From positions 37,286,603 through 37,350,602 of the forward strand of contig NC_064435.1 in NCBI RefSeq assembly GCF_023343835.1: DNA of 64,000 nucleotides, written 5' to 3'. This DNA is from Lagopus muta (Eukaryota; Chordata; Aves; Galliformes; Phasianidae). The position numbers and the translations under genes are program-made. This document shows, in pieces, positions 24,441 through 39,300 of the stretch; position 1 is the first letter of the stretch, and each line of letters begins with the position of its first letter. Under the pieces are notes generated by a model, which was not told the DNA's origin, searched no databases, and worked only from the letters and a program-made list of their open reading frames with translations.

Positions 24441-27400
24441 ATAAGTGGCTGAAGTACTCAGGGTCCTCATGCTGCCCACCACAGACCTAGGACACTGCTT
24501 TGAGACCATAGCTCTCATCTCTAAATATCTGTCTGGTGTTTGGAGGACTATGGCAGGTAGGCAGATGTGCTGGCAGGCACTCTGGCAGTTGCCCGTAGGA
24601 AACAGCCTGGATGCATTGAAACAGAACTATTTTTTAGCAAAGCTTTTATGTTTTGAAACCCTGCTGTTTATATATCCCAACAAAACTCCTGAAATAGTAT
24701 GGGTTACTTCAGGTGAAGGGTGCTGGCTGCAAAGAGGAATACGTTTGAAGTACTTAACCCATGCATGCACTCTGAATTGTTCAATGGCACCTCTCTCTAA
24801 GGCAGAAATTGAGAAAAATAGAGAACAGACTGACCTGAATTGAAACAGCTTGACAACAAGCCCAGTTGTAGAAAGACTGCAACACAGAAAGCTCACAGTG
24901 GGATCTCTGAAATTAGGTGACCTGGGATCTTGGGAAATGAGCACGGGTATGCTGACTCATTGTCTGCAATAATCTCTCAGGTACTGCCAGACCCCTTCTA
25001 GGTTGGTGAGACCTTGAACTGCCAAGTATTTGAAAACAGTTTTAGTTTTATTTAATGCTTTGGTAATTATAAGAAAACTCTCTCACCCTTTTGAGTCCTA
25101 TGAGAGCTGCTATGGTGCAACAGCAGAACTGCTCCCTTTCAAGGTCTGTTCTCTCTCTGGATGAATGCATTCAGTGACCTTGGCAGAGGTACAGAAGAAA
25201 ACTTTTACCAAAGCAATGGATTGTTTTTCATTTATTTCAAGATTAGACACAAACATACTTTTCATCAGATACGCAGATTTTCCTCCCTCTTCAATAAAGG
25301 GATTTTCAAGTGAAGAGAAAACCCACATACTCCAGCTGTTTGGTTTCTGCTGCCCTCCTACAGCATCCCAAGATAGCAGATAAAAACCTACTGTTTTGAA
25401 TCCTCTTTTCTGAGTCCAGTATTCAAATTATAATGCAAAATTGCTATCTATATCAACAACTTTATCTCTCTGGTGACTTAACTGATTTTTCTTAGCTAAA
25501 CATGCAAAGATGCGGTATGTTTTCCTTCATCTGGGAGTATACAGGAACGGTATTGAGACACAGATGATGGGAATTTGGAAGATTCCCAATTTAAACAGAG
25601 GATTTGCTATGGTGGATCAAACAAGCTTCCTATCCTACCCCTCCACCCTCCAATCAGGACTACTGCATTTGGTAATGACTGGGATTCATGTCTGAGGGAA
25701 ATGAGAAAAGCTACCTGTCACTGATGCTCTATGCCAGCAGTGCAGTAGTGTAGATGGGGAAAGGGAGATTTTCTTCTGATCTTGGAAAAGAGCAGCTTAA
25801 AAAATGAAGTTGCCACTGTGCAGGTCAACAGATGTTGTAATCAATTTCAAAAATTCATCTTACAGAAAAGGAGAAGTTAGTGCTATAGTACTCTCAAGAA
25901 ACATCAGACACTGCTATTACTGATAATAAACTACATATTTTTAAATTAAAGTCTGTACATCTTGTAAAAGGTTGTGTTATAAAACGTTTTTTAAATTTGC
26001 TTGTACACCATTCTAGGCTGATGCTTCCATGCATTTCTGACAAATGATTCCTTAATGTTGGCAAGTTGTCTGTGGGATGTAGCCATGTAGTTATAAGGAG
26101 AATCGTCTCCAGGTACGAGTGTACCGCTCCTCAGTAACTTCCATCATGAAACAACTCTAAAACTCCTTGCAGAATTATTCTGCAGTTATTCTAAAAGAAA
26201 AAGCACTGCATAGGTTTTCAAAGGAAGTAATGTCGCTTTCTGTTATCACAACATCAGTGAATGCAAGCAGATTACCAATCCTCTCTTAATCTTGCAAAGG
26301 CTATTACGGTGAATGCCAATATAAATGTATTGTAGACAATCATGTTCATTCATTCCCTTCAACCTACTACTTTTCTTTTTAGTAGGTGAAGGCATTACAG
26401 TTGCAATATTAATGATGAAAATACTTGACCAGTGCCTTTGAATTAGAAGTTATCTGGCTTTACAAAATCATTTGGTCTTTATTCACTGTCCTTATAATGA
26501 CTTCGTTCTCTTAAGTTAATCCTGGAGTTTAATTACTGCAAGTTCATCAGTGACAAAACAAAATATGGACATTAACTATTTTATCAGCATCAAGCTTTAC
26601 TCCTCACCTGTGTGTATGGCTTTTTGTAGACAGCGGCATCAGCAGCTGCTCTAAGAAGGTTTGTTCACAGCAATACATGGCTGATGATAAATATTTGCCC
26701 ACTTCCAAAAGATTTCCTTATTTACCTTTTTGTTAAACACTGTTAATGTGATTTTCATTAGTCCCTCTAGAAGGGCTAATCAGCACAATTTACCTGAGCA
26801 CACAGCACACTGAGGGACTTATCGGTACATGATTAACATAACCATGGTACCAGAGCTACCATTACAGCATCACATATTTACAGGGAAGATGTGATATAAT
26901 ACACAAGTGAGACAAAGCCTTTCAGATCACTGCATAGCTTTTCTGGTTCACTGGTTTTGCTTCAGAATCCGTTGTTCCTCCTTGGAAGTGGCTTAGCAAC
27001 CCAGTAGCTCTTCACCACCTTTCTGAAGGCAGAACCATGGGCCATGGAAGAACCAACCTTAGGCCCAGCTCATATCCTAGGCCTCTCTGAACAATATTGC
27101 CTGCTGTTAATATTCCAGGTGTGGCTCCCCGATTTCCTCTTTCCTGGTTGTTACCTCATATAGAATGACAGCAAGCCATGGTGCCAATGGCTTCCCCACC
27201 AGCTTGTCCCCAGACCTGCTCTCGAGGCTTCACACACATCAACACTCAGCCAGGCTGGCCAAGGTCATGGCAGCCCTTGGTTTCCTCATGTCTGGGATCT
27301 CTTGTAAGGTACATGCCGGAGGAGAGAAAACTGTCAGTTCTAAAGGTTGCTGGCCTTAATGGAGAGGCAGTACTCAGCCTGCACCAGATTTCTCTGGAAA

Positions 27401-27629
27401 GGTAGTTCACAGACACCGTTGTATTTATGGTTTCCTCTCTTGATTGGGCCATAAAGTGGAATAAATACCAGATAGACAGACAGAGAAATGAGTGGATATT
27501 TGTCTGGCTGACTTTCACTTTACAAGCCATATATTGGGCTAAGGCAGCTGCTATTAAATTTCACCTCGAAATTCAATTGCAGCCTTCTGATAAGAATTGG
27601 CCTGTTTAAATCTTGTCTTCTGCAGAGGC

Positions 27630-27647
27630 TTTTTTTTTTTTTTTTTT
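27630..27647. repeat. Poly-T tract (18)
   Basis: Uninterrupted T18 without an adjacent recognisable retrotransposed sequence. Confidence 0.9.
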
Positions 27648-27982
27648 CTAGGCAAAAGTGTTCTGTAATGCACTTCTGCCAGCCAGAGGCAGACAGCTAG
27701 TAAGCATGGGAAGCTGAAAGGCCTACTTACACCTTGAAGCGTGAGACCTGCTCTTCTGAGCCTGCAGAGAAACACCATGGTCCAACACTTTTAAAGCCCC
27801 AACTCAAGTTCTACCAACAGAAATTCTCTTAGACATTACATAGAAACTGACAGCACTCTACTAAATCTTTTATGGATGGATCCAGTCCTATCATCTTCTG
27901 AGCACCTCAGCAGATTAGTACAGCCATAGTCAGTACAACCAACGTACAACCAACCAACAACCATAGAACCAACAAGTGAAAA

Positions 27983-28070
27983 CATAGAATATAGAATCAT
28001 TTGAATAGGAAGGGGAGCTTAAAGTTCACTTACAGCTACATCAGGTGTCTCAGAGCCCAGACCCAATGGC
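27983..28070 (-). mobile_element. Short CR1 3' end remnant
   Basis: ATAGAATCATTTGAATAGGA followed by TCAGGTGTCTCAGAGCCCAG corresponds to the first roughly 85 bp of a reverse-complement CR1 3' end, with a gap between the two blocks. Confidence 0.6.
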
Positions 28071-31000
28071 TCTTTCCACATAAAGCACAGAGACAATAAA
28101 TTACAAGTCTAAAATTCTCTGTTGCATCTACTGTTTGAACCTGAATCAATGGCATTCCAGATAAAAATCTCTTCCTGGGCAAACACAGTGGATGAGCATA
28201 ATAATACCTGAGAGCTGTGGCTGCTGTTGGGTGCATGCCACTGAGCACAGAGCATCAGCTAGGGCTGCTCACAGGCATGGCAGGGGCTGCTGTAGCAGGT
28301 GAAAATAATCTCCTGGGGCTCAGTGGAACTGGAGGGAAGCCTATTATTCTCTGCACTAGAGTTGCTCCAGAATAAAGGACCCAGAGGCCAAACCCATTAA
28401 AAACTTAGAAAACGAACAACTTGGACCAGAGGAATGCTATTTGCATTCATATTAAAAATCATCAAGGTGTGTCAGATTCTTGGGGTTTTTACATACCAGA
28501 GAAACTTCACAGATCTTGCTCCCCCCACCCCGTATTAGAAACACAATTTAAAAACATAACTAGGAGATTAAAAAGACCTCACCTTGCATTTCTTTTCCAC
28601 ATATCTTTGTTAGGTGTTGACTAACTTATAATTTCTCTTAATGAGTATTTTCTTTTCCACAACTGATCAGAAGCTTTTTATGAAGACCTTTGACCAGATG
28701 AGAAATCCTGTCTCTTAAAAACTGAATCTTTTCACAGCAGAGTTCTGGGATCTGTGCAAAGCTTTTCAAGCAGGTTCAGAGGTCTGCCACAGCATTTCTG
28801 CAGTGAGAGATTTATCCTAGCAATCCCAGCAGTGTTTTCCAGCAATCTGGTAGCAGATCTCCCCAGTGTCCTTTTTCCTGTAGATCTTTTCTTGTGGAGA
28901 GCTCAGAAGTTTCTTTAGGGATAGGTTAGGAGTGGGAGGTGGGTAAGGGAATGGGAAGAGGCCGGAGCTGTGGCATCATCCTGTGTCACAGATCAGCAGG
29001 GGAGTGGAGCAGAGGCCCATAGCCTCTCCCTGCATCTGCCACCCTACTATCTTCACAGCAGATCTGGGAAGCCTTCCTGGAAGAGGTCAGGGAGTTTCTA
29101 TGGGAGAAAGAAATGGAAATATTTAGAAATGTTTCTTCAGCCAGATGTACTTTCTTTCTCTTTCTCTCCCACTCTCTTCTTAATGGGATCTGTTGCCTCA
29201 ACATTTCTGTGCTTTTGTCTCCAGTTCTATTCTGCTCATACACTAAAGCAGCAATTTTGCTCAAGAGATTTATAGCAATAGAAAATAGAAGACAAAAGTC
29301 TCATTGATGATTTTAGACAACAAAGGAAAAACTGAACAAGAAGTAATTAAAGTAAAATCCTGAAAGCTCTTCATTCTACAAGGTAAAAAAAAGTGTCTCT
29401 AAATCCCACTTTAATTTTTCTTGTCATATTGACTATCCAGCACAAAATGAATAGACAAAATGTTCTGGTGTATCTGCCTTTCTATACATGTTTTCATTCT
29501 TTTTCCTGTGCTTACATTACAAAAGGTTGAGAAGCTGAAAGCAGTTTTGTGCACAAAAGAAGGGTATTTGCTCTGGAGATGCCTATTAGGCTTTAAACCT
29601 ATTTGAAATAATGAATTGCTATTTACTGTAATTAAATATAAAACACTAATTGACTGAATGTTATTTAAATAAAGCAAACCAACAATAATTTATACAGTTT
29701 GCATTTAGTCTTATGGAAATCTGCCTTTGTACAAAAACACTGTCTTCTAACCTTTAATCAAGAACTCCGAGCCAATCACAGGAAGCATGTTTCAGTTCCA
29801 GACCTGAGACTTGCATTCTTCTATGTATTGTAATATTGTATTATTGCATACAATTACTGTTTGAATAGCTTATGAGAGAATTCTACCAGTAAAAACCACT
29901 TTTCCTTCTCTGCAGATATTTTTCTCCACATCAGTACCATTGGAAAGATGCACATGAACAACATTATTGAATTACTGGAATACACACCGTATATATCACT
30001 TGATAATCTGGGCCTGGAAAATTATACCAAAGACTACCTCTTTCAAGTGCCCTGGCACCAGTAAGACGCTTTCCTACAGTGAAACTTCCAGGGCATAGCT
30101 GACTTTATTAAATGTTGCTCAGATTTGAATCCATGGAAGTTAGTTGCTTCTGTCCCACATGGCATTTTGAAGGACTGTTGGTGAAATCTCTTTTGGGGCA
30201 GAAGATCTTTGCCTCTGGGAGACCTTAGTTTACCCAAAAGCTTCGTCGAATCAGAGAAGCACAACAATGCACGCACTAGTTATGGTGCAGACAATTACCA
30301 TGGCCAAAAAATTCTTTGGCTATATGCTGTTGTGCTCCAGCTGTTACCTTACCCTAATGTCCCCTTTTGTATGGAGCCTGCTTACTAACATAGCATTGAG
30401 CCACAGGATTTGCCACCAGGATCAGCCACTAAGCCACTAAGTGCCATCCCAGGTACGATTTCTCTTTCCTACTGCACTAAGTGCAGCCATTTCCCAATGC
30501 TCCAGAGCAAATACTATAATCCCCTAAAACTGAGTAGCTGCTAGGCTTTTTGGAGCAATATCTGTGAAGGAAAAGTGTTTTCTTCTTGGCTTTATGGGAG
30601 AGAAAATGAACAATGGCTCCACTGTACAATGAGAATTTGCTTTCAAGCAGCATCCGAATGCTTCACCAGCAAGGCAAATACTTCTGCGCCTGATGAATCA
30701 TTGAACTGGGTGTATTAGGACAAATGAGAGCACACCCTGCATTAGTATGTAAACCCCACAGTCTCCACCTTGCTCAGAGGACAGCACTGGCAATACTGCA
30801 CTTAGCCATAGTCAGAGTTATGCCATTTACCGTAAGGAGGTGTTCCCAAGCTTTCCTTCCTGTGGTAGTGCTGTGGTAATGTAGTGGTAGTGCTGCTGAC
30901 TTTTTGTGGAAAAAAAGCCAAATTTCATCAGTTCCTTAAGCCTCCAAATTTCCCAAGAGCCACTGTTAGCAGCAGACAGAGAGATTTAATTTTACATCTT

Positions 31001-32917
31001 CAGCTCTGTCTCCTCCTAAGCAGAGGAAAGTGTTTGCACTGGTTTTGTGCAGCTATCGTCTCTCAAACCCCAGCGTTCAACCTGGCTAATCCCCATAACT
31101 TCTCTGTGCACACACAATACAAACAGCCACCTTTCCCAATATTTTACCTTCTTTTTTTTCTGTTTGCATAACTCCTGTGAGGTTTGCAGGCTGCATCAAG
31201 TTCCTGCAGGGAGGTGGCAAAATCGCAGCAAATGATTTGCTCTATAATTTCCCAAAGATCAAAGTTTAGTTATCATTAGAATGTAAATGTCACAATATTA
31301 TGCAACTGATGCATCAGGACAGGACACATCTTCCACTTTGAAAGCGTTCCTATGAAATGTGACATTTTTGTAACATTTGAGGAAAGGCTGTTTAGGTTTT
31401 TTTTCCTCTTTAGTGATCTTTGTCAACTCTTTTGAACAGTGTCAGTGTGGTACTCCCACCTGCTAAAATCACATTTGAAATACAGGATTTCAAAACATCT
31501 TTCTCTTTTCTGAACTGGTCCCAGCACCCACTTTAATATTTTATGAAGCCTGTTTCTCAAGGCAAGAAGAAAGGCTGTTGAGTTGATGGATATCAAGAAA
31601 GCATGCCTTGTAATCAGTTTATGAATATTCTTTAATTACCAGCATACCACAGCAAGAGGTGGGCTGCTGCTGTGTACACTGTGAGCCTGTGGGACAGCGT
31701 CCATAGGAGAAAAACGAGGATAAAATTTGATTAAATTGTTGGGTTTTTTTTTTTTGAATAATAAAATGATGTATTTTAAAATCCTATGAGTTCATTACTA
31801 CCACAGAAATGACAGCCCATAAAGTATCTCAGTGTGTCCAAGGCTGCGAACAGCTGGTGGTCCTGAAACAGTATAATTTCTTGGGCTTTGCTTCTGGAAT
31901 CAGCTCGAGATTGCATCAGAAGTTGCTGTTTTCTAAAGCTTCCATATAAACAAATGCTGTATGCCACGTATTGATACAAACTGTAATGTCAGAGAGCAGC
32001 AGCTAGCAATCAGCTATCAAACAAATTTTACCAAAGCCATCATCCCCAGCAAGAGCTCTTAATGTCAGGATGTCTCTCAATTTTTCCAGTCCCTCGGGGC
32101 AATGTCATTCAACAGCAATGTTTCAGGAGAAAACATCAGGCAGTTTTCACTTATTTAAGTGCCACGATGATTTAGTGGGAATTCTGTTCCAGAAATGGCC
32201 ACAGCAGAAACAGAAATGTTTCTGGATTTTTGATGGGTCTCCACTATTCTACCTTCCTTTCATTGGAATAATCCACTGACTGTTTAGAAATCATTGTTAA
32301 GATAAATTCCCATCTCAAATACAGAGTGGGGTGCATGTGCAAATGTTACCGGTCTGAGCCTGACAAACCATTGCTCGTGGAAAGCAGGAAGGAAAAATTC
32401 CAAATGTAATGTCTAAAAGTAGAAATAAAAGGAATATGTGCTACAGATAATAAAGGAAAAACGTTACATGTAATAAAAATAAGAGAAGTGAGGGGAAACA
32501 AAACTAAACTTCAGGTTTATTCCCACTCCATTTAAAAGAAAAGGAGTAAAACAACATTTGTGAGATGCTGAAATCTTACCCTGCATGCGCCACCACCAAT
32601 GTAGATATGGTTCATGTTATCAGCTTGTGTTTGCCTGTTTCTTCTCCAGTGAGTCAGTTAAACCAACAGGAGCGATGTTCCCAGCCATGTGTTACATAAA
32701 GCAGTGATGGTCGGAACTGTAGAATGATTACACTGGACCCTGTGCATTGCACTATTGCTTGTACTCAGCAGCCTAGAAACACTTCTTCACAGGCCAATCC
32801 AGCCTCATAAATGATTAATGGAGCTACACAGCCCAGGATGAGGTATTTATTCAGGGCCCTAGAGAGGATAGAGCAGCGGGTGCTGGATAGGGGCTGGGAT
32901 GCAGACCAACACTGAAC

Positions 32918-33554
32918 CTAGAATCGTTTGAGTTGAAGGGACCTTTAAAGGCCACCTGGTCCAACGCCCCTTCTGTCCCAACAGGGACATCTACAGCTGT
33001 GTCACGTTGCTCAGAGCCCAGTCCAGTCTGACCTTGAATGTCTCCATGGATGGGGCATCCACCACTTCTCTGGGCAACCTGTGCATGTGCCTCACCACCC
33101 TGATTGTAACAACCTTTTTCTATCTACATCCAATCTAATTTTCCCCTCTTTTAGGTTGAAAAAAACATTTCCCTTTGACCTATCACTACAGACTCTGCTA
33201 AAGAGTCTGTACCCTTCTTTCTTATAGCCTCTCTTTATCTAATGAAAGGCTGCTATCAGGTGACCTTGCAGCCTTCTCTTCTCCAGGCTGAACAGCCCTA
33301 GCTCTCTCAATGTGAGCCTGTTCTCACATTGGAGGTGTTCTGTGGCCCTCCTCTGGATGTTCCCCAACCGGTCCACGCCCCTCCTGTACTGAGGACTCCA
33401 CATCTGGATGTATTCCTCCAAGTGAGATCTCACCTGCACAGAGCAGAAGGGCAGGATCACCTCCATCGCCCTGCTGGCCACGCTTCTTTTGATGCAGCTC
33501 AGAATACGGTTGGCTTTCTGGGCAGTGAGGGCACACTGCTGGCTCAACATCAAG
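32918..33554 (-). mobile_element. CR1 LINE, 5'-truncated, about 640 bp
   Basis: It runs from the 3' end (TAGAATCGTTTGAGTTGAAG) through GGGGCATCCACCACTTCTCT and CTTCTCTTCTCCAGGCTGAA to ACACTGCTGGCTCAACATCA. The minus strand encodes a degraded C-terminal ORF2 ([39 protein letters not shown]). It is more diverged than the copies at 2268 and 14634. Confidence 0.92.
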
Positions 33555-35477
33555 ATTTACCTTTTTGCCAGACATCACAAGGGGATTGTGCATCATAAAG
33601 CTTCTCTCCTGCTGTGTCACATGATTTAGTAATATTTACTCTTCCCCTACGTGTTACAGAGAAGGTAAGAAGCAAAGAGATAACATACTGTGTTATGACA
33701 ATAAATAACATAAAGAAATAGTTTTCCCTGCACTTCCCTGTATTACTCTCAACAGACACTTTCTGCATGAAGATGCCAGTGTGCTCTACAACGCACAGAG
33801 TCTAAAGAAATTTGACAGACAGAATTCCAGTTCCTCTGAAATCATTAGTAGAATTTCACTGACTCCAGACAAGCCAGTATGTACGTTGGGATACATACAG
33901 AAGGCATCCATCTGAGTTCAGGCTGGCCAAGCCTGAAAGATCTCTACATATACATTACATCACCTTTATTGCCATTTAGAAGTATTGCTGGATAGTGCTA
34001 GCTGCCTATAGCAAGAGAAGCAGACAGTGATTGAGAGGGTCACTGGAAATTGCATATTGGTAAATTCTATCTTGTTTCAATATTGAAATCTTTAAGAGGA
34101 GTGTTAGTGCCAATTAAGGAGAAATGTATTAATGGACAATTCTTATCTGAAAGAAAACAAGTGTCCCAGACAATATGTTTTTTGCACATTTTGGCTTGGC
34201 CATCTTGAGCAATACTTGCAGTCTTAACCAGCCGAGGGATTTTGCTTAGTGCAGCCAGAATTATACCCTGTAAAAACTCTGATAGCAATTGGAAAGGAAA
34301 TAAAGATTCAAAAGTAGCTTTCATTTGGATATTTGGGGGAGGGTGGTGCAGCATGTACTTTTTTCTTTTTTTCAAACCCTGTTCGTATTTCTAATTGTTT
34401 TGGTTTGTTTTTTTTTGTGCAGTTAAACATTATCAGCTTACACCATGATATCATCATCCCTGTGTGGCAGGCAACTTAAATAAAGTCTAGTTTTCATCCT
34501 CTGTTGTTGTAACCCGAATTTTGTTTAGATATGATAATTTGTACAAAGAGCTATGGTTATTACTTATTGCAATGCTGCAGTGCAGTTCATCTTGAAAACC
34601 TAAGTGACAAAGAGCTTAATTAACTGTGATTTATATTGATCTATATGATCATAAAATCACCAGAGTTTGGAATAACTTAATTTGTTTCTAATAAATGTTG
34701 CCTGAAAGATTAGCAATTACAGACACAAACCAATTGCTGGCTTAAAGCATAGTAAATTTAGACACAAAAGCAGTGACATCACATTTCATAACGAAGCCTA
34801 CTGAGTCAAACCAAAGGTTAATTTGTTTTTATAAGACAATGAAAGTGCAGTAGCACCTATAACAGGTGAAGTTTCTAATCTTTTCCAGCTCTAAACTCAC
34901 ATCTGCATTCCTGAGGTTTCCAAAAGCATTTATGTTTGGCTTAAGATCTGTAAGCACAATCCAGAAGCCATCTTGTTGACTTAAATGGGCAATGTTAATA
35001 TTACTCTTGTGCTTTGTTGGAGTGAGAAATCCTGAGCAGACTCAAAGTTTGAGAGCTTGTGATGAGTGCGCAGGTAAATCCCAAAGAACGTGGAGATCAA
35101 GAGTTGTTCAGCAAAGCCAGCAGCTGTTGACAGACCTGTGTGCTAGCTGGGTAAGTGACAAACTAATAATTAAAAAAAAACCAACAATAATAGAATGTCA
35201 TTCTTTCCAGTTAATTCTCTCTATATTTCATGTGATGGCAAAAGGATGGTGAAGACACTGTATTAACTGTTCTGGTATGGTAACACATGACACGGGTCTT
35301 TCTAAGAGTTCTTTATAACCTCTCCTAAAAGCTTATGCTCTGAACCATGACATTAGGGCTCCAGTTCTGAAGAAACTGAAAAGAAAAAGGAGCTACAAGA
35401 CGAAAGTAACCATCCCACTTGCTGAAAGGAGACTGATGAACACCATACCTTGATTTAAATGACCTCGGAAGGCAGCA

Positions 35478-35715
35478 TAGAGTCACCAAAGTTGGAAAAG
35501 ACCTCTAAGATCATCCAGTCCAAACATCCAACTATCACCAATAGTTCCTACTAAACCAGTAGGTTCCTCAGTACAACATCTAAACGCTTCTTGAGCACCT
35601 TCAGGGACGTTGCCTCCACCACATCCCTGGGCAGCCCATTCCAGTACATGACCACTCTCTCAGAGAAGTATTTCCTAATGTCTAACTTAATGTCCCTTGG
35701 CACAACTTATACCTA
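35478..35715 (-). mobile_element. CR1 LINE 3' end fragment, different subfamily
   Basis: It begins CATAGAGTCACCAAAGTTGG, then GACCTCTAAGATCATCCAGT, and ends after GGGCAGCCCATTCCAGTACA and GAAGTATTTCCTAATGTCTA. The wording of the 3' end differs from the other copies here, which suggests another, older CR1 subfamily. Confidence 0.88.
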
Positions 35716-36320
35716 TTTTAAAGCCTTCTCAGCAAGCCCTGCCATCTCCTGGACTGGCAGCATCAAGGGTTACAGATCTCAATACTTCCCATGGATGGAC
35801 CACTGGGAACCCCCACAAAATTTGACAAGGATTTATAAAATAGTTCACTGAAGGAGAAAGTTGTAAAAGAATATTACAAATAGATGATCAATTTTAAGAA
35901 TGGTGATAGCCTAAGAACATCAAAGAATCATGTGGTGGTGTTTTTTTGTGTTTTTCTTAACTAATGGATAAAAGAATTTAAAAAATCTGAAGATGAAGCA
36001 AAATGATTTTGGTTCCTCCGGGGAGACCAAAAAGCACAATGAAAGCCATGGGTTCCAACATAAGTGTGTGGGCAGCAACCTGGTGAGGTTTGTTGTCAAT
36101 AAATCCAAAGAATATGTCAGCTATAAATACTGAGAGAAAAAATGGTGGCTAATGAGGGCTGCTAAAGGGAAACGTACTCAGTGCACAACATTGTGAGGAG
36201 AAGTTTTGGCTGAGCTCAAACACTGACTGCAACTGACCCAGTAAAACTGCTCACATCATCACTCTCTGTCCCTATTCTGTCACCGTCACCTAGGTTAGCC
36301 TTTAACACTCTGTACAGTAT

Positions 36321-36358
36321 GTTGTTGTGTTGTTGTTTTTTAATTGTTGTTGTGTGGG
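36321..36358. repeat. (GTT)n-rich low-complexity tract
   Basis: Interrupted GTTGTT units with a T run in the middle. Confidence 0.75.
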
Positions 36359-39300
36359 CTGGTTTTTTGACCTACATTATTGTGACTGACATAGGTTAAG
36401 GAGAGGAGATAGGTTAGTGGTGCCTAAATGGCAGTAAGGAGCAAGAAGCTGTGGTTGGGATGCGAGGAGTAATTTATTTCACATGGCCTGTAAAGCCTGA
36501 CCATTGCTTAAGTACATGCAATAGCTGCACAAAGAAAAAGCCATTAGGACTGCATCAGTGGTTTATGCATGGATAATGGACTTTCTCTTGAACAGTGCTA
36601 CTCAGTTCTGCTAGGGCTCCCTGGAGCAGGTGAAATGAAAACCTGTTCATACAAGGTCTGTTCAGTCTGCCCAGGAAAAGGGCAGGTATCATCATGGCCT
36701 GCCACCCACACAGGGAACAAAACCCAGGTAATGGGCTCTTCAACCTAGAAAAACAAAGGTATAACGGCGTCCTGGGGAGGCTGTTCAAATTCAGGGAAGA
36801 AAGGAGATTATAATTTCTCTAAGCAGGGTTTATTAACTACTGAAATGATTTAGTAAATGCCGTCGTGCATTCTCCATCACTGGCTTTGTTTAAATCAAAA
36901 TAGGCTCTCTCAACTGAAATATAGCCTGTAATTCAAAGAGGAATTAATTCATGCCTGGTTATAACTGGTGTTACAGAGAGTCAGAAAAAAACAATTATGG
37001 TGATCTCATGTGGCTTGAAAATCAATGTGTCTATTTACACATAGAAAACAAAAAAGCGTAACAAAACTTGCTCAGTTGAAACAAATTTCTGTAGTTCACA
37101 TCTGACAATGGCGTTTAACTTTCCACCAATAGAAATTTGTACCTGGCATGATAATGCTGCCTTTATCAAAAACACTGTTTAAAGAGTCAAACTGCTTTTT
37201 AAAGCAAGTTTTTATTATAATTCCTGGAAGAAAGCAGAGGCTCTATGGCAAGAGCATAGAAGGCAGGAGTCCCATTTCTGCAGCGGGTTGGAAGTTTATC
37301 TTCTTTCCCCTCCTTTCACAGCCATAAGTGTGTCTCAATCTGCGGTACTTTACAGAAAGATACAGGGGATTTTCTGCTCTGCAAGTCGCGGTATTTCCTT
37401 TGGAAATGAAAATACCCAGTATGATGTGGCTGAGTGGTTGGCTTTGATCTGATGATATCTTGAAGTCAGGGATTAGATGAATAGAGAATTGCCGCTGATG
37501 ATTTTCAGCTGCAGAGGGTTTCTTAGAAATAATGATTTGGTGTTTTTTTCTATAGCCTGTCACAGAGAAGGCCTCGACATCAAAATGAACATAGAAAGCA
37601 CATGGCAGAAATCACTGCCGCAAGGCCAGAGAGTACCAATGTAATGGAATAGGAGGAGATTTTAATACAATGAGAGATAATAGATTAAGTGAAAGAGACA
37701 ACAAATAAGCATTCCAAAGCAAAGGAATGATATCATTTTTTTTGTAGAAAGGTTACAGTTTGTTCACTGTGCAGAAGTGGTCAGAAAAATACTGGGACCT
37801 CAGCAACCCAAATCCATATTGCTGCACTTTGGCACTCTGAAAACACAATCTCAGTGCACGTACTGAATTGTCAGAGACATTTCACCTGGTGTCTCGGTAT
37901 CCCAAAAGAATCTCGTGTTCAAATGCTGGCCAGGCTGACCGCCACGTTGTAATGCAGCATTTTGATGCTCTCTGTCATGTTTCAAGGTGGCCTTTTGTTT
38001 GAGAAGCCAATCAGGCAATCCCAGTCCTCAAGGCTGCTGACGTGCAGCTTCAGAAGTCAACTACCTTGCCATCCAAAAACTGGTCTGTAAAAAGAAAATT
38101 CACCAGCCTGCCTTTATTTAAAGTTTCAGTGGTTTTGAAGTGACAAAAATGTACATATTTTACAATATCTGGTATGAGCAGACACATATTCAGTAGCTTG
38201 AGCATTCCTGGAGAGTCAAAGAAGAGGAGAGGGCAAGTAGCTACCTTTCCTCATTATTTTCCTACATTTTGCTACAGAGAACATGTTTTGTAGATTTTTC
38301 TTGGACAGAATTATATAAAAAAAGAGGGGCTACAACTGCTGTAAATGTCTGCTCGGGTTTACAGATGAACCCGAAACAACAACTGGTGGCTGTGCTGCAA
38401 AAAGCAACCCTGTGCTCAGGGAAGTCCTCCCCAGAGAGGCTAAGGTCTCAAAAGTCAGTTTTCAGAGTTTTGAAAGGTCCCTTGGAGTCAAAGATGCCTA
38501 CATTGGGATGAAGCACCTCTCTCGAGAGCTGCCACAGAGCTGTGGGCCTCAGGGGTCCAACTTGGAGTCGGCCTATGATCCCTTGAGTGGCAGCTGAAGA
38601 GCATGGCCTTGGAGCACAGTCTACCAGGGCAACCTGACCATGGGACAGGTTGGCTTTGATCCATGAATTTCCAGGCTCCAAAGATCCACCCAGTTTAGGC
38701 ACGGTCCACTTCTTCCAAGCTGGATGCAGACTGGTCCCCCTCAAGGACTATCAGCTGTTTCATTGTCCACCATATTGTGAGAAAACACCTTCACCCTTTG
38801 TGAAGGGCTGCTCCTACAGACCATGTGAGCTATTAGTGGTGGAGCAAGAGCTGCTGAGACAGACTGAAAGGCACTCCTGAAGACAACAGGATGTAACAGC
38901 ACATGGCTGGAGCTGTTGTGCATCGTTTTTGAAGGAGACTCAACGTTGGGAAGTGGGGCAATTGTGAAGCGCATTTTCTCAATTTTCTTGTCAATCAAAT
39001 TCTTTGCTAGAAATGAAACAGAAATATTTCAACTGAATCATTTGATTTGGGTTCTTCTAACCCATTCCACAGAAATTTTTCTCAATGTCTGTTATGCACT
39101 TTTAGAAAATAAACTGTGTTCAACATGAGTTGTTTCTCATGGGAAAACGGTCTGTTGGGAGCACATTACACATTCCATTTGCTAATCAGAGTCTTCTGAT
39201 AATTTTTACCGTGCATTGCAAATGCGGGCAGCCCGCATCACATCTGCAGCGCTCAGATAGCATGGAACTGCTCCAAACTGCTTCTCAAACACTTAGTTCT

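Larger units (their letters stand above)
24441..32917. other. Intergenic 8.5 kb, nearly free of repeats
   Basis: Only a small CR1 remnant (27983-28070) and a poly-T tract (27630-27647) interrupt it. AT-rich unique segments such as 26220-26910 and 29540-29880 could be conserved non-coding DNA, but that cannot be judged without alignment. Confidence 0.6.

Noticed and set aside
36720..36800. CR1-like similarity (TTCAACCTAGAAAAACAAAGG)
   Set aside because: The match is too short and too diverged to separate from chance.
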